A DNA stretch of 42,563 nt from Candidatus Woesearchaeota archaeon (GCA_016235495.1 JACRKH010000064.1:1-42563); one strand, 5' to 3'; positions 18,682 through 26,588 are shown, counted from the first letter of the stretch. The notes: generated by a model not told the origin, from the letters alone. Made by a program: numbers and translations.

Positions 18682-19530
18682 TCAAAACTTCATTGCCCGC
18701 AGGCGCTTCACTCTATCCTCAGTAGAAGGATGTGTGCTCAGCATAGTCATAAAACCTTTCCAAGAAAAAGGATTCACAATAAACAAAGAAGCGCCAGCAG
18801 TGGATTCATTATGCATAGGATGTGCGTGCACACCATGTTCTAATTTTTCTAAAGCTTTTGCAAGATGTTCTCCATTTTTCAATAAATGCGCACCAGATAA
18901 ATCAGCTTGATACTCTCGGCTTCGAGAAATAGCCATCTGAATAAGGAAAGCCATAATAGGAGTAACAATTCCGAGCACAAGAAGACCAAGAATCCCTCCG
19001 CTATTATCTCTATCATCCCCGCCAAACCCACCAAAAAGTGCCCCCCATCGTGCCATCATTGCAAGAAAAGAAATAACACCAGCAAGTGTTGCAGCAATGG
19101 AAGATATCAGAATATCTCTGTTCTTCACATGAGAAATTTCATGAGCAATAACACCCTTCAATTCTTCCTTTGTAAGTAAATCCATAATCGCAGTGGTTGC
19201 AGCAACCGCAGCATGCTCTGGGCTTCTTCCCGTCGCAAAAGCATTGGGATTAGAAGAATGCACAATATACACTTTAGGCTTTGGTATATGTGCTAGTTTT
19301 GCAATCTCTTCAACCAACTCATGAAGAACAGGCTGATCTTTTTTACTCACTTCCTTTGCACCATACATCCACAAAACAATCTTATCAGAGAAGAAATAAG
19401 AGAAGAAATTCATAACCAATGCAAAAGCAAATGCAATAAGCAAACCTGAAGTCCCAAAGAAAGCACCAATTCCTAAAATAATGCCAGTAAGCAATCCTAA
19501 AAACAAAACAGTCTTAATCATATTTCCCAT
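18682..19530 (-). CDS. htpX: Membrane zinc metalloprotease HtpX
   Basis: 282 residues. Two N-terminal membrane helices (about 5-25 and 29-47), then the zinc motif HEISH at 130-134 and a third ligand in SREYQADLSGA. Two further hydrophobic segments (about 140-160 and 183-205) flank a glycine-rich stretch. HtpX degrades misfolded membrane proteins, with its active site on the cytosolic side. The C-terminal LSTHPSTEDRVKRL is typical of the family. A TATA-like box (TTTAAATA complement, near 19551-19558) supports the start. Confidence 0.95.
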   Translation of the reverse strand: MGNMIKTVLFLGLLTGIILGIGAFFGTSGLLIAFAFALVMNFFSYFFSDKIVLWMYGAKEVSKKDQPVLHELVEEIAKLAHIPKPKVYIVHSSNPNAFATGRSPEHAAVAATTAIMDLLTKEELKGVIAHEISHVKNRDILISSIAATLAGVISFLAMMARWGALFGGFGGDDRDNSGGILGLLVLGIVTPIMAFLIQMAISRSREYQADLSGAHLLKNGEHLAKALEKLEHGVHAHPMHNESTAGASLFIVNPFSWKGFMTMLSTHPSTEDRVKRLRAMKF

Positions 19531-19562
19531 AACTAAAATGAGAAATATTCTGTTTAAATACC

Positions 19563-20909
19563 TTACGGAGACAAACCAGGACTTCCCTCAAATCCTGATT
19601 GTTCCATTTGCTCACGAAGAAAAGTAACTCTAGGACTATTAGCACCATGCTTAAATCTCATTAAACCCTCTCTTACAAGAAGTTCAGTCTCAATACACTC
19701 ACGATTTAACCCCCTCCATTTAAAGTTCGAAGATATCTCTAAAGCCACAGAATAATCTATAATTACTTCCCTTTTCAGGAAAAATCGACGAAAAAAGCCA
19801 GCACCAGGAAGCAAGGATTCATTGATTAAGGCTCTAAAAAGATAAGGATAAATATTCCTTTGAGAAGGAGCCATAGAAAATCCTCTATCTATATCTTCTA
19901 ATCCCTCTTGAACAAAACCTAACTTCGCTTTCGCAAAGCCTCTTTCCACAAAAGTAAGATAGAAAGGATCCAATTCCAAAGAAATATCAAGAACTTTAAT
20001 CGCCTCTGCATACTCCCCCAACCTAATTCTCACAAAACCCAGATCATGATAAGGGAGAGCCCACGTAGGATTCAATGCAATTGCTTGAGCCAGATCAACC
20101 TTAGCCTCTTCAAACAATCCTAAACTTATTTTAACACCAGATCTCTCAAAATAAGACTGTTCATACTGGGTATCCAGTGCGACAGCTTCATCCAAACCTA
20201 AAAGTGCATCATGATAAAACCCTTTATTACGGAGAACAGCAGCTCGTGCAATATGTGCCTCAACTAGCTTGGGATTCAACTGAAGAGCACGATCAAATTT
20301 TTCTTTTGCAAAATCAAATCTTTTTAAATCAAGCAAAACAAGCCCCATATTATGATGAAGACTTGCATCCTGAGAATCTATACCCAATGCAAACTCAAAA
20401 TTAGACAAAGCATCTTCATATTTTTTTAAACCACGAAGAGCTAAACCTCGAAAATTATAGGCAGAAACATTTTTAGGATCCAACTCAATAATATTTTCCG
20501 CATCTTGAATAGCATCTTCAAAATGACCTAATCTATAATTACCCCGAGCTCTCCTATAAATATGTTCAGATTCATGCCCTGTTTCCCGTACTTCATCCTC
20601 AGCAAGACGAAGCTCAAGTCGAGTAAAAGTCTGATCTAAAGGATTTTGAAGTAGTACAGGCCTTGGCCTTCTCATCTCTTCAATTTTTCTATAAACATCA
20701 AGACAACTTTCCTGTCGAAAATATCGTATTTGTTCATCAGAAAATACAGGTTCTGAATCTAAACGATAAGCACCACCCTCTACTTTTTCTGCTTGACCTT
20801 CACAATAATCAACAAAACTTTGCAATGCTGTCTGCACAAATTCAGTCTTCTTAGATGGAAAAGAACTAACCGTTTCTGCTATGCTTCGCAACCTATCAAC
20901 AAGAGTCAT
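19563..20909 (-). CDS. Tetratricopeptide-repeat protein
   Basis: 448 residues. From about residue 115 to 345 there are roughly seven TPR units, with the usual pattern (AYNFRGLALRGLKKYEDALS, LVEAHIARAAVLRNKGFYHD and similar). No signal peptide is visible, so a cytosolic scaffold is likely. The C-terminal 90 residues leave the TPR pattern. The start is leaderless, 26 bp after a TATA box (complement of 20931-20938), divergent from the HerA-like gene. The binding partner cannot be deduced. Confidence 0.88.
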   Translation of the reverse strand: MTLVDRLRSIAETVSSFPSKKTEFVQTALQSFVDYCEGQAEKVEGGAYRLDSEPVFSDEQIRYFRQESCLDVYRKIEEMRRPRPVLLQNPLDQTFTRLELRLAEDEVRETGHESEHIYRRARGNYRLGHFEDAIQDAENIIELDPKNVSAYNFRGLALRGLKKYEDALSNFEFALGIDSQDASLHHNMGLVLLDLKRFDFAKEKFDRALQLNPKLVEAHIARAAVLRNKGFYHDALLGLDEAVALDTQYEQSYFERSGVKISLGLFEEAKVDLAQAIALNPTWALPYHDLGFVRIRLGEYAEAIKVLDISLELDPFYLTFVERGFAKAKLGFVQEGLEDIDRGFSMAPSQRNIYPYLFRALINESLLPGAGFFRRFFLKREVIIDYSVALEISSNFKWRGLNRECIETELLVREGLMRFKHGANSPRVTFLREQMEQSGFEGSPGLSP

Positions 20910-21017
20910 AACCTAACAAAAATACCTCTATTATTTAAGTCTTTTGAAGAGGAAGAACTCTAATTTAAAAAGAAAGCAACAAAAACCTTATAACTCCCAC
21001 AGCTCTAATAACAAATA

Positions 21018-22355
21018 ATGGCTTTTGATATAATTATAGGAAGAACAGAGGAAGACAGAAAAAAGTTTGCCGATAAAGGAACAATCTTCTTAGGAAAGTC
21101 CTATGTCAAAATGGGGCAGACTACTTCACTTTCAAACCCTGTGCATTTAGATGTCACAAAGGCGCATGTTGTCTTTCTCATCGGTAAGAGGGGTGGTGGA
21201 AAAAGCTACTCAGCAGGTGTCGTCGCAGAAGGCATAGTAGATCTGCCTGAAGACATTGCAAAAAATATTGCAGTTATCATGCTAGACACCATGGGAGTAT
21301 ACTGGACAATGAAATATCCAAATGAGAAAGATGCAGACCTTCTGGAGAAATGGGGGCTGCAGCCAAAAGGTTTGGAAAAAATAAGAATATTCACACCAAT
21401 TGGAAAATTCGAAGAAACAAAAGCAATAGGCATACCCACAGACTTCCCCTTCTCCATAAAAGCATCAGAACTCACGGGAGAAGACTGGCGTTTGGCATTC
21501 GAATTAGACATCTCACACCCAGTAACCATTCTTATCGAGAAAATTCTCGGTGACTTGGCAGAAAGAAAAATAAATTCTTACGACATAGAAACAATCATAG
21601 AAATGATAAGAAAAGATCAAAGCTTCACTAATGAAACAAAGAACGAAGCAATAAACAGATTTAAAACTGCAACAAAATGGGGATTATTCTCAAATGAGGG
21701 AACCGCAGTCGATGTATTGGTAAAAGGAGGAGCAGTTTCTATATTAGACCTCTCCGCATATGCAACAGCAGAAGGAGGATGGGGGGTAAAATCATTAGTT
21801 ATTGGTTTGATAGCAAAAAAAATATTCATTGAAAGAATGGTCTCAAGACAGCTAGAAGAAATTGAAGCAATCAAGGTAGGCTATTCTTATTTTAAAATCC
21901 AAGAAGAATCAGAATCCAAAGAAAAGAAACCCCTAGTCTGGTTCCTACTCGATGAAGCGCACGAATACTTACCTGCAGAAGGCAAGACAGCAGCAACAGA
22001 CGCACTCGTTGCAATACTCAGAGAAGGAAGACAGCCAGGAATATCTCTGCTTCTCATTACCCAGCAGCCAGGAAAAATCCACTCCGATGTACTCACACAA
22101 TCAGACATTGTTATCGCACACAGAATCACTGCTCGCCGTGATGTTGACGCACTGAACTCCATGATGCAGTCTTATCTTGGAGACACGCTCACAGGATATC
22201 TCAATATTCTTCCCTCTGAACCTGGAGCAGCAATTATCCTCGATGACAATTCAGAAAGACTCTACCCAATTCGTGTCCGACCTAAATTTTCTTGGCATGG
22301 GGGAGAAGCACCAACAGCAATAAAATACAAAAGATCAATGAACTTAGGAATCTAA
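21018..22355 (+). CDS. HerA-like ATPase (DUF87/DUF853 type)
   Basis: 445 residues. Walker A GKRGGGKS (56-63) and Walker B FLLDEAHEYL (309-318) mark a HerA/FtsK-family P-loop ATPase. The sequence LITQQPGKIHSDVLTQSD, with a later Arg-rich segment, matches the sensor region. HerA forms hexameric DNA translocases, usually with NurA in end resection. No NurA gene is adjacent, and the downstream neighbour is rRNA methyltransferase RlmE (1-nt gap). The beta-barrel HAS domain is short or absent. The exact substrate is uncertain. The start is leaderless after the TATA box at 20986-20993. Confidence 0.88.
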   Translation: MAFDIIIGRTEEDRKKFADKGTIFLGKSYVKMGQTTSLSNPVHLDVTKAHVVFLIGKRGGGKSYSAGVVAEGIVDLPEDIAKNIAVIMLDTMGVYWTMKYPNEKDADLLEKWGLQPKGLEKIRIFTPIGKFEETKAIGIPTDFPFSIKASELTGEDWRLAFELDISHPVTILIEKILGDLAERKINSYDIETIIEMIRKDQSFTNETKNEAINRFKTATKWGLFSNEGTAVDVLVKGGAVSILDLSAYATAEGGWGVKSLVIGLIAKKIFIERMVSRQLEEIEAIKVGYSYFKIQEESESKEKKPLVWFLLDEAHEYLPAEGKTAATDALVAILREGRQPGISLLLITQQPGKIHSDVLTQSDIVIAHRITARRDVDALNSMMQSYLGDTLTGYLNILPSEPGAAIILDDNSERLYPIRVRPKFSWHGGEAPTAIKYKRSMNLGI

Positions 22356-22356
22356 A

Positions 22357-22971
22357 ATGTATCAGCAAAAAGATTATTATTTTAACAAAGCAAAAAAAGA
22401 AGGTCTCCGAGCACGATCCTCATACAAACTCATTGAGATCCAAAAAAAATACAAGCTGATGAAAACAAATGATAATGTTCTTGACATTGCCTGTGCCCCA
22501 GGCTCTTGGTTGCAAGTAATAAAAAAGTTCACACATGGAAGAATTGTAGGGGTGGATTTAGAAAGCATAAAACCTATTGATGGAATAGAATTTATCCAAG
22601 GAGATATCCGAGATAAGAAAATACAAAGGCAGATAGGAAACAATTATCAAGTAGTCCTCTCAGATATCGCACCAAAAACAACAGGAATTAGAGACAAGGA
22701 TCAATATCTTTCTTTAGAACTCTCAAGAGTTTCTTTTCTCGTTGCAAAAGAGGTGCTCCAGAAAGGAGGTAATTTTCTCGTAAAAACATTCCAGTCGCAA
22801 GAAACAGAAGAATTAGTAAAAGAAATAAAAAAAGAATTTGATTTTGTAAAAAGATACAGTCCTGCATCAAGCAGAGAAGGTTCAAAAGAGATTTATATTC
22901 TTGCAACAGGATATAAAGGAAAAAAAATTAATTCAAAAAAGGAAGAGCTTTCTGTATCAAAGGAAGAATAG
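22357..22971 (+). CDS. rlmE: 23S rRNA 2'-O-methyltransferase (FtsJ/RlmE family)
   Basis: 204 residues. SAM-binding motif VLDIACAPGSWLQV, with the K-D-K-E catalytic set visible as SSYKL, LSDIAPK, FLVKTFQ and a Glu in SREGSKEIY. It transfers a methyl group to a ribose 2'-OH, in archaea most likely on 23S rRNA. The C-terminal 25 residues are a Lys/Glu tail. It is translated in an operon with the HerA-like gene. Its last 44 nt overlap the convergent small gene on the other strand. Confidence 0.94.
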   Translation: MYQQKDYYFNKAKKEGLRARSSYKLIEIQKKYKLMKTNDNVLDIACAPGSWLQVIKKFTHGRIVGVDLESIKPIDGIEFIQGDIRDKKIQRQIGNNYQVVLSDIAPKTTGIRDKDQYLSLELSRVSFLVAKEVLQKGGNFLVKTFQSQETEELVKEIKKEFDFVKRYSPASSREGSKEIYILATGYKGKKINSKKEELSVSKEE

Positions 22972-23167
22972 CTTCTGCTTCTTCTTTAAACAACCTTCCC
23001 ATTTTACTGAAAGAATATTCACCAGTAGCCTGGCTCCTATCTTCTCGAGAAATCTGAAGCTTTGCCTTTCCACCATTATAGGAAAAAACACTTACTGTTA
23101 AGCGTGTCGTCTCAAAATCCACTGATTCGTGAAATAATTCTTTATCCAAACTTTTGTCAAATGCCAT
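22928..23167 (-). CDS. Small conserved-looking protein, unknown function
   Basis: 79 residues, mixed beta and alpha. It starts MAFDKSLDKELFHESVDFET, has a strand-rich middle (TRLTVSVFSYNGGKAKLQIS) and a C-terminal helix ending IQKALPFLN. No family was named. It is supported by its own TATA box (GTATTTAA on the minus strand, 23191-23198) exactly 27 bp before the ATG and by one copy of the dyad element at 23215-23225. It overlaps the 3' end of rlmE. Confidence 0.7.
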   Translation of the reverse strand: MAFDKSLDKELFHESVDFETTRLTVSVFSYNGGKAKLQISREDRSQATGEYSFSKMGRLFKEEAEAILPLIQKALPFLN

Positions 23168-23190
23168 AACAATGAAAAATAAACAACTCC

Positions 23191-23272
23191 TTAAATACTT
23201 TTGCTAAGGAGCCTGAAAGATTTTCAGAAATCCTGAAAGATTTTCCATTTTTTCTCCTAAAGCTTTTTTAAC
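23191..23272. promoter_or_regulatory. Divergent promoter with two GAAAGATTTTC copies 20 bp apart
   Basis: Two identical 14-bp repeats (CCTGAAAGATTTTC) hold the dyads at 23215-23225 and 23235-23245. The first is 25-26 bp from the minus TATA box (23191-23198) of the small gene. The second is about 27 bp from the plus TATA-like box (CTTTTTTAA, 23263-23271) of the tRNA-Leu gene. Each promoter thus has its own copy. Confidence 0.6.
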
Positions 23273-23295
23273 AGAATTTTTGTAAAGAAGAAGAA

Positions 23296-23415
23296 GCCCG
23301 TGTCGCATAATTAGGTAGTGCGGAGGTCTCAAAAACCCTTAGCCCAGAGGAACTAAGGGTCTGAGGAAACCTCTTTCCTTCACCGGATCTCTGGGTTCAA
23401 ATCCCAGCACGGGCG
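23296..23415 (+). tRNA. tRNA-Leu (CAA) with a 34-nt intron
   Basis: Acceptor stem GCCCGTG/CACGGGC, 3-bp D stem GCA/TGC, anticodon stem GAGGT/ACCTC, loop CT-CAA-A/A, long variable arm (TCC/GGA stem) and T arm CTGGG-TTCAAAT-CCCAG. An intron at the canonical 37/38 position (23334-23367) forms a bulge-helix-bulge: central helix CTCA/TGAG with 3-nt bulges AAA and GAA, plus a terminal hairpin CCCTTAG/CTAAGGG. Base 73 is G, not the A usual for leucine tRNAs. CCA is not encoded. A TATA-like box lies 28 bp upstream. Confidence 0.9.
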
Positions 23416-23458
23416 ACATAAAATCATTGGAGAATATAAAGCTTACGAAAAAAATAAT

Positions 23459-23512
23459 GGGTGGCTGATGAGACCACCTAAATCACTGGCTAATAACCAG
23501 AGACACACACCC
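23459..23512 (+). ncRNA. Small tRNA-like RNA A (possible degenerate tRNA copy)
   Basis: A TATA box (AATATAAA, 23433-23440) predicts transcription from about 23459-23462. The RNA can close GGGTG with CACCC and contains a stem-loop CTGG-CTAATAA-CCAG like an anticodon arm, followed by AGACACACACCCGT. That stretch closely matches the next unit (B). No T arm is visible. It may be a decayed tRNA gene or a short structured RNA. The evidence is promoter, fold and similarity to B, all judged by eye. Confidence 0.4.
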
Positions 23513-23560
23513 GTATCAAAATAAAACCTAGTCCTCTATAAAAAAGTTTCGCTCAGTAAA

Positions 23561-23668
23561 GCTGGGGTGGCAGAAGCAGGTAAATGCACTTGGCTGATGA
23601 CCAGGAGACATACATCCGTGTGTCACGCGGGTTCAAAGGTGTCTTCACGGAAAGTCCCGTCCCAGGCG
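23561..23668 (+). tRNA. tRNA-like gene B, apparent anticodon GAU, long variable arm, T-loop insertion
   Basis: Cloverleaf: acceptor GCTGGGG/CCCAGGC (one G-A mismatch, one U-G), D stem GCA/TGC with GG in the loop, anticodon stem CTTGG/CCAGG with loop CTGATGA (GAU). A 21-nt variable region has a 7-bp stem (GACATAC/GTGTGTC). The T stem is GCGGG/CCCGT. The T loop TTCAAA...T holds a 17-nt insertion (GGTGTCTTCACGGAAAG) that could be a non-canonical intron. G73 and the long arm look serine-like, while GAU reads isoleucine codons. A TATA box is at 23536-23543. It ends 20 nt before the next gene, so it may instead be a structured mRNA leader. Confidence 0.5.
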
Positions 23669-23688
23669 CTGAAACGAAAGGAGAAAAA

Positions 23689-24216
23689 ATGAAGCAAGAA
23701 AAAAAATTGGAAGCATACATTCACAAGAATGCATGGAATCTTAACTACCATAATGCAGAAGTCACAGACATCTGGGGCACGAACTACCAAGTAACAATAA
23801 AGCCAGCAGGCTCCTGCTTTGCATTACCCTACTCAAAAGTATTCGACAGAGAAATCACCCTCAGCACACCATGTCAGTACACAGTAAAGCAGTTCAACAT
23901 TTCAGAAACAGAATACCTCGCACAGGAGCTCGCACACGAAACAGGCCACCTTGATACATGGATACCATCAGCCACACTTACCGGACTAATACTTTTCGCA
24001 GGAATAAGACAAATGAAAAAAACAAGAAGCTTCCTCAAACCTTTCCTTTACACAATCCTTGCACTGGGAGCAAAGAAAACTGTAATAGATGAAACATTGG
24101 CAGAAGTAGCCGCACAATACATTCACAAATCCAACCCGACAGGGGAGCAATTTCACAAAGGAGAACGCAATCCCAGTAATTTTATCAATGGATTAGAGCA
24201 CCTCATTGAGGGATAA
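23689..24216 (+). CDS. HExxH metalloprotease-like membrane protein
   Basis: 175 residues from ATG 23689, chosen because AAAGGAG lies 7 nt upstream. The open frame extends further upstream only through tRNA-like RNA B. The motif HETGH (about residues 84-88) is followed by two hydrophobic stretches (LTGLILFAGI, FLYTILALGA) and a later DETLAEVAAQYI that could supply a Glu ligand. This suggests a small zinc metallopeptidase, partly membrane-associated. The exact family is unknown. The 3' end overlaps trm5 by 14 nt. Confidence 0.7.
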   Translation: MKQEKKLEAYIHKNAWNLNYHNAEVTDIWGTNYQVTIKPAGSCFALPYSKVFDREITLSTPCQYTVKQFNISETEYLAQELAHETGHLDTWIPSATLTGLILFAGIRQMKKTRSFLKPFLYTILALGAKKTVIDETLAEVAAQYIHKSNPTGEQFHKGERNPSNFINGLEHLIEG

Positions 24217-25123
24217 AATCAACACAAACCCTGTACTTGCCAGGAGCTGACTGTCCGCATTTCACAAATCGAATCACCTTAAACTTTGCCACTTTAGTGC
24301 GGATGAGGGAGAGTACTTTGTCAGGTATCTCTTCCTCCCTGGCAAAGCTATAGAAATGTATCATCCCTTTTTCTTTCAACAGCTTCACAGCAACATCAAG
24401 AAACTCTTCCGCAGAGTGTGGTAAAGGCATCAGAATCCTATCAAACTTTTCAGGATAATGAAACTGTTTTGCATCCATATTATATAAAATAATTTGTGGA
24501 AACTTCCTGCAGTTTTCCAATGCATACCTATGCGCATTAGGATTTTTTTCCACAGCAATAATAAAAGAAGCTTTACTGTGTTTTGCAAGAACCAAAGGAT
24601 ATGGCCCTACACCAGAGAATAAAACTAAAATCTTCTCCCCTTTTTTCACGAGCTGAGCAATCCTCATTCTTTCTGTTCCTAATCGAGGAGAGAAGTAACA
24701 AGTTTCTACATTCAATTTCATCTCCACACCGTTCTCTCTATACACAGTTTCCTTTCTTTTTTCACCAGCAACCCATTCTAATTTCTGTGTACGGAACTCT
24801 CCAGAATGTATTCCCTTTTTTCTAAGAACAACTTTAATATTATTCCCATTTAATAATTGCTTAGCATCCTTTTTCGTAGCATTTTCAGCAACAATAACAA
24901 TATCACCTATATGATCAAAAGAATGCACAGAAATTTTTGGCTTCTGCACCATTTTTTTACATACTTTCCCAACAAGAGTAAAACCAGATATTTTCTTAGT
25001 CACAGGAAAATAAATGTGAGCAGTATCCTTAGGAATAGAATAATTCTCCGCAAACACCTTTGCCTTTATCAAAGCAAGCTTTGTTTTTTGTGCATCCTTC
25101 TTTAAGACTTTGACGCATTTCAT
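24203..25123 (-). CDS. trm5: tRNA (guanine37-N1)-methyltransferase Trm5
   Basis: 306 residues. The C-terminal Rossmann methyltransferase has the Trm5 marks CYFSPRLGTERMRI, SAM motif ILVLFSGVGPYPLV, VEKNPNAHRYALENC and the active-site region LMPLPHSAEEFL (usually NLP). It makes m1G37 in tRNAs, needed to prevent +1 frameshifting and, in archaea, a step toward wyosine. The N-terminal domain is present but short. The start codon follows a TATA-like TTTAATAAA complement near 25146-25154. Confidence 0.92.
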   Translation of the reverse strand: MKCVKVLKKDAQKTKLALIKAKVFAENYSIPKDTAHIYFPVTKKISGFTLVGKVCKKMVQKPKISVHSFDHIGDIVIVAENATKKDAKQLLNGNNIKVVLRKKGIHSGEFRTQKLEWVAGEKRKETVYRENGVEMKLNVETCYFSPRLGTERMRIAQLVKKGEKILVLFSGVGPYPLVLAKHSKASFIIAVEKNPNAHRYALENCRKFPQIILYNMDAKQFHYPEKFDRILMPLPHSAEEFLDVAVKLLKEKGMIHFYSFAREEEIPDKVLSLIRTKVAKFKVIRFVKCGQSAPGKYRVCVDFIPQ

Positions 25124-25413
25124 AGAGAAAAAGAAGAAGAAAGAATTTATTAAAGTTCGTATGCAACAAAATCTACCCCAAATATTACATTCCCCAATAA
25201 TTTCTATTAGAAAAGTTTCTCTTTTTAAGTTTTCTCTTCACAACTTCCTTTTTAGCAACCTTTTTGTATCCAATTTTTTTCTTTATTGTCTTATAAGCAA
25301 TAATCATAATTATTGAAGATTTAAACCCACCTAAATCCTTCTTGATTTACTTCACAAACTAATATACCCAAGTATACAAAATACTTATATATGTAGAGAG
25401 TTTAAGACATAGC
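25124..25413. other. Intergenic region, no supported gene until 25414
   Basis: The 290-bp spacer is very AT-rich with several T runs (for example near 25250-25290) that could act as intrinsic archaeal terminators on the plus strand. TATA-like CTTTTTAAG at about 25222-25230 has no open frame or recognisable RNA after it. The last 50 bp hold the promoter of the small gene at 25414. Confidence 0.4.
25362..25391 (+). promoter_or_regulatory. Promoter and overlapping inverted repeats of the small gene
   Basis: A TATA box (CTTATATATG, 25384-25393) lies about 26 bp before the ATG. Overlapping it is an inverted repeat AAGTAT-acaaa-ATACTT (25370-25386), and just upstream TATAC-ccaa-GTATA (about 25364-25377). 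Repeats covering the TATA box suggest a repressor site that would block TBP. The regulator is unknown. Confidence 0.4.
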
Positions 25414-25533
25414 ATGAAAAAAAGAGTGGTAGAAAAATCATTAGAGGAAATTGACAAAGAGATTGAAGCCCTCATCCAGAAAGGAGACAGAGTGGTAGAA
25501 AACAATAAAAGACTACTTTCTCTTCTTCAATAG
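25414..25533 (+). CDS. 39-residue coiled-coil peptide
   Basis: ATG at 25414, stop TAG at 25531-25533. Product MKKRVVEKSLEEIDKEIEAL, then a helix ending RLLSLLQ. It is one amphipathic helix with a heptad pattern. A leaderless start 26 bp after a TATA box supports expression. It resembles the short-helix type of regulatory or antitoxin peptide, but no partner is adjacent and no family is recognised. Confidence 0.5.
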   Translation: MKKRVVEKSLEEIDKEIEALIQKGDRVVENNKRLLSLLQ

Positions 25534-25580
25534 AATTCTTAAGACTTTTAATTAGATTTCTATTCTCTAGAACTCTAATT

Positions 25581-26588
25581 CTAAAACCACTTCTTCAATC
25601 CAGCCTCAGGCTTCTTCCTTCCTCGAATTTTTGCCAAAGTTTGTTCCACTCTTTCAAGAGAAAAGTTATGCCTCTCCACAAGAATTTCCTTTATTCTTTC
25701 TTCATTCATTTTCAAAGAAGGCAGCTTCACATCATCCACAGGAATATTCTTAAAAGTTTCAAAAATTTCTTTCCAATCAAAATCAACTTCTAAACTGCTA
25801 AAGATATCCTCAAACTTTTTTCCACTATGTAGCAATTTCAAAGCCTTCTTAGGTCCAATACCAGAGACACCTTTAGGATCATAATCTGTACCTACTAATA
25901 TTCCTAGAACTATCAACTGATCTTGATTCAATTCCAACTTGGTCAAAACATCTTTCAGCTCCACAAGATAGGGAGAGATATACACAGTCTTTCCACCAGA
26001 AATTTTTCTTTTCTGCGACAAAGTTAAATTCAACACTAATCGCGGAGCACCAAAAAGCAAAGAATCATAATCCTGAGACACAGACCCCCACACCACTTTC
26101 TTCTGTGCCATATACGCACACTGCGCCTCAGCTTCAGACGGAGCCTGCACTATCGGGAGACCCATTGCTTCCAATAACTCCTTGCTCTCTTCAAACATAG
26201 TAGAATTCACAGAAGAAAACTGCTTCGCATACATCCCAGCAGTCTCTACATCCTCATCAAGCACAGCCTCAGTATACCGCTCCCTAGCCTTCTCTTTTGC
26301 AGCTCTTCGTATTGCATGCACTTTAGATTTCAGTGCAGGAGCCTCACCATCAAACACAAACACAGGTGTAATTCCTTTCTGCATCATATTTGGCACGCGA
26401 GAAAACAAGCCTACTAAATGAGAAGTAACATTTCCTTCATTATCCATCAAAGGCGTTCCATCTGCCTGCCTGATAGAACTCAGAAACTGAAAAATGATAT
26501 TAGAAGCATCAACAGCAAGAGTCTTTCCCTCTAATTCTTCCCATTTGAGATTCCTCTTATCAACAAGCGCAGAGATCTTTACTCCCAT
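25581..26588 (-). CDS. fen: Flap endonuclease 1
   Basis: 335 residues, usual FEN1 length. The N region shows Asp27 (VDASNII) and VFDGEAPALK. The internal nuclease domain has PSEAEAQCAYM and SQDYDSLLFGA. The helix-hairpin-helix is GVSGIGPKKALKLL. It removes 5' flaps in lagging-strand maturation and repair. The C-terminus AGLKKWF looks like a short PCNA-interacting motif. A TATA-like CTTTTTATAG (minus strand, near 26612) lies about 24 bp before the start. Confidence 0.97.
   Translation of the reverse strand: MGVKISALVDKRNLKWEELEGKTLAVDASNIIFQFLSSIRQADGTPLMDNEGNVTSHLVGLFSRVPNMMQKGITPVFVFDGEAPALKSKVHAIRRAAKEKARERYTEAVLDEDVETAGMYAKQFSSVNSTMFEESKELLEAMGLPIVQAPSEAEAQCAYMAQKKVVWGSVSQDYDSLLFGAPRLVLNLTLSQKRKISGGKTVYISPYLVELKDVLTKLELNQDQLIVLGILVGTDYDPKGVSGIGPKKALKLLHSGKKFEDIFSSLEVDFDWKEIFETFKNIPVDDVKLPSLKMNEERIKEILVERHNFSLERVEQTLAKIRGRKKPEAGLKKWF

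Noticed and set aside
23459-23520. C/D-box small RNA (TGATGA as box C)
   Set aside because: No CTGA box D or D' at the expected distances; tRNA-like pairing fits better.
23465-23652. CTGATGA and GAAA stretches resembling a hammerhead ribozyme core
   Set aside because: No stem II connects CTGATGA with GAAA and no matching stem III/GUC layout exists; in unit A the second loop is CTAATAA.
23584-23688. N-terminal extension of the HETGH protein starting at 23584
   Set aside because: It runs through the tRNA-like RNA, and a good ribosome site precedes ATG 23689.
25110-25316. 68-codon plus-strand frame over the trm5 start
   Set aside because: Low complexity, overlaps trm5 5' end, and contains T-rich terminator-like tracts.
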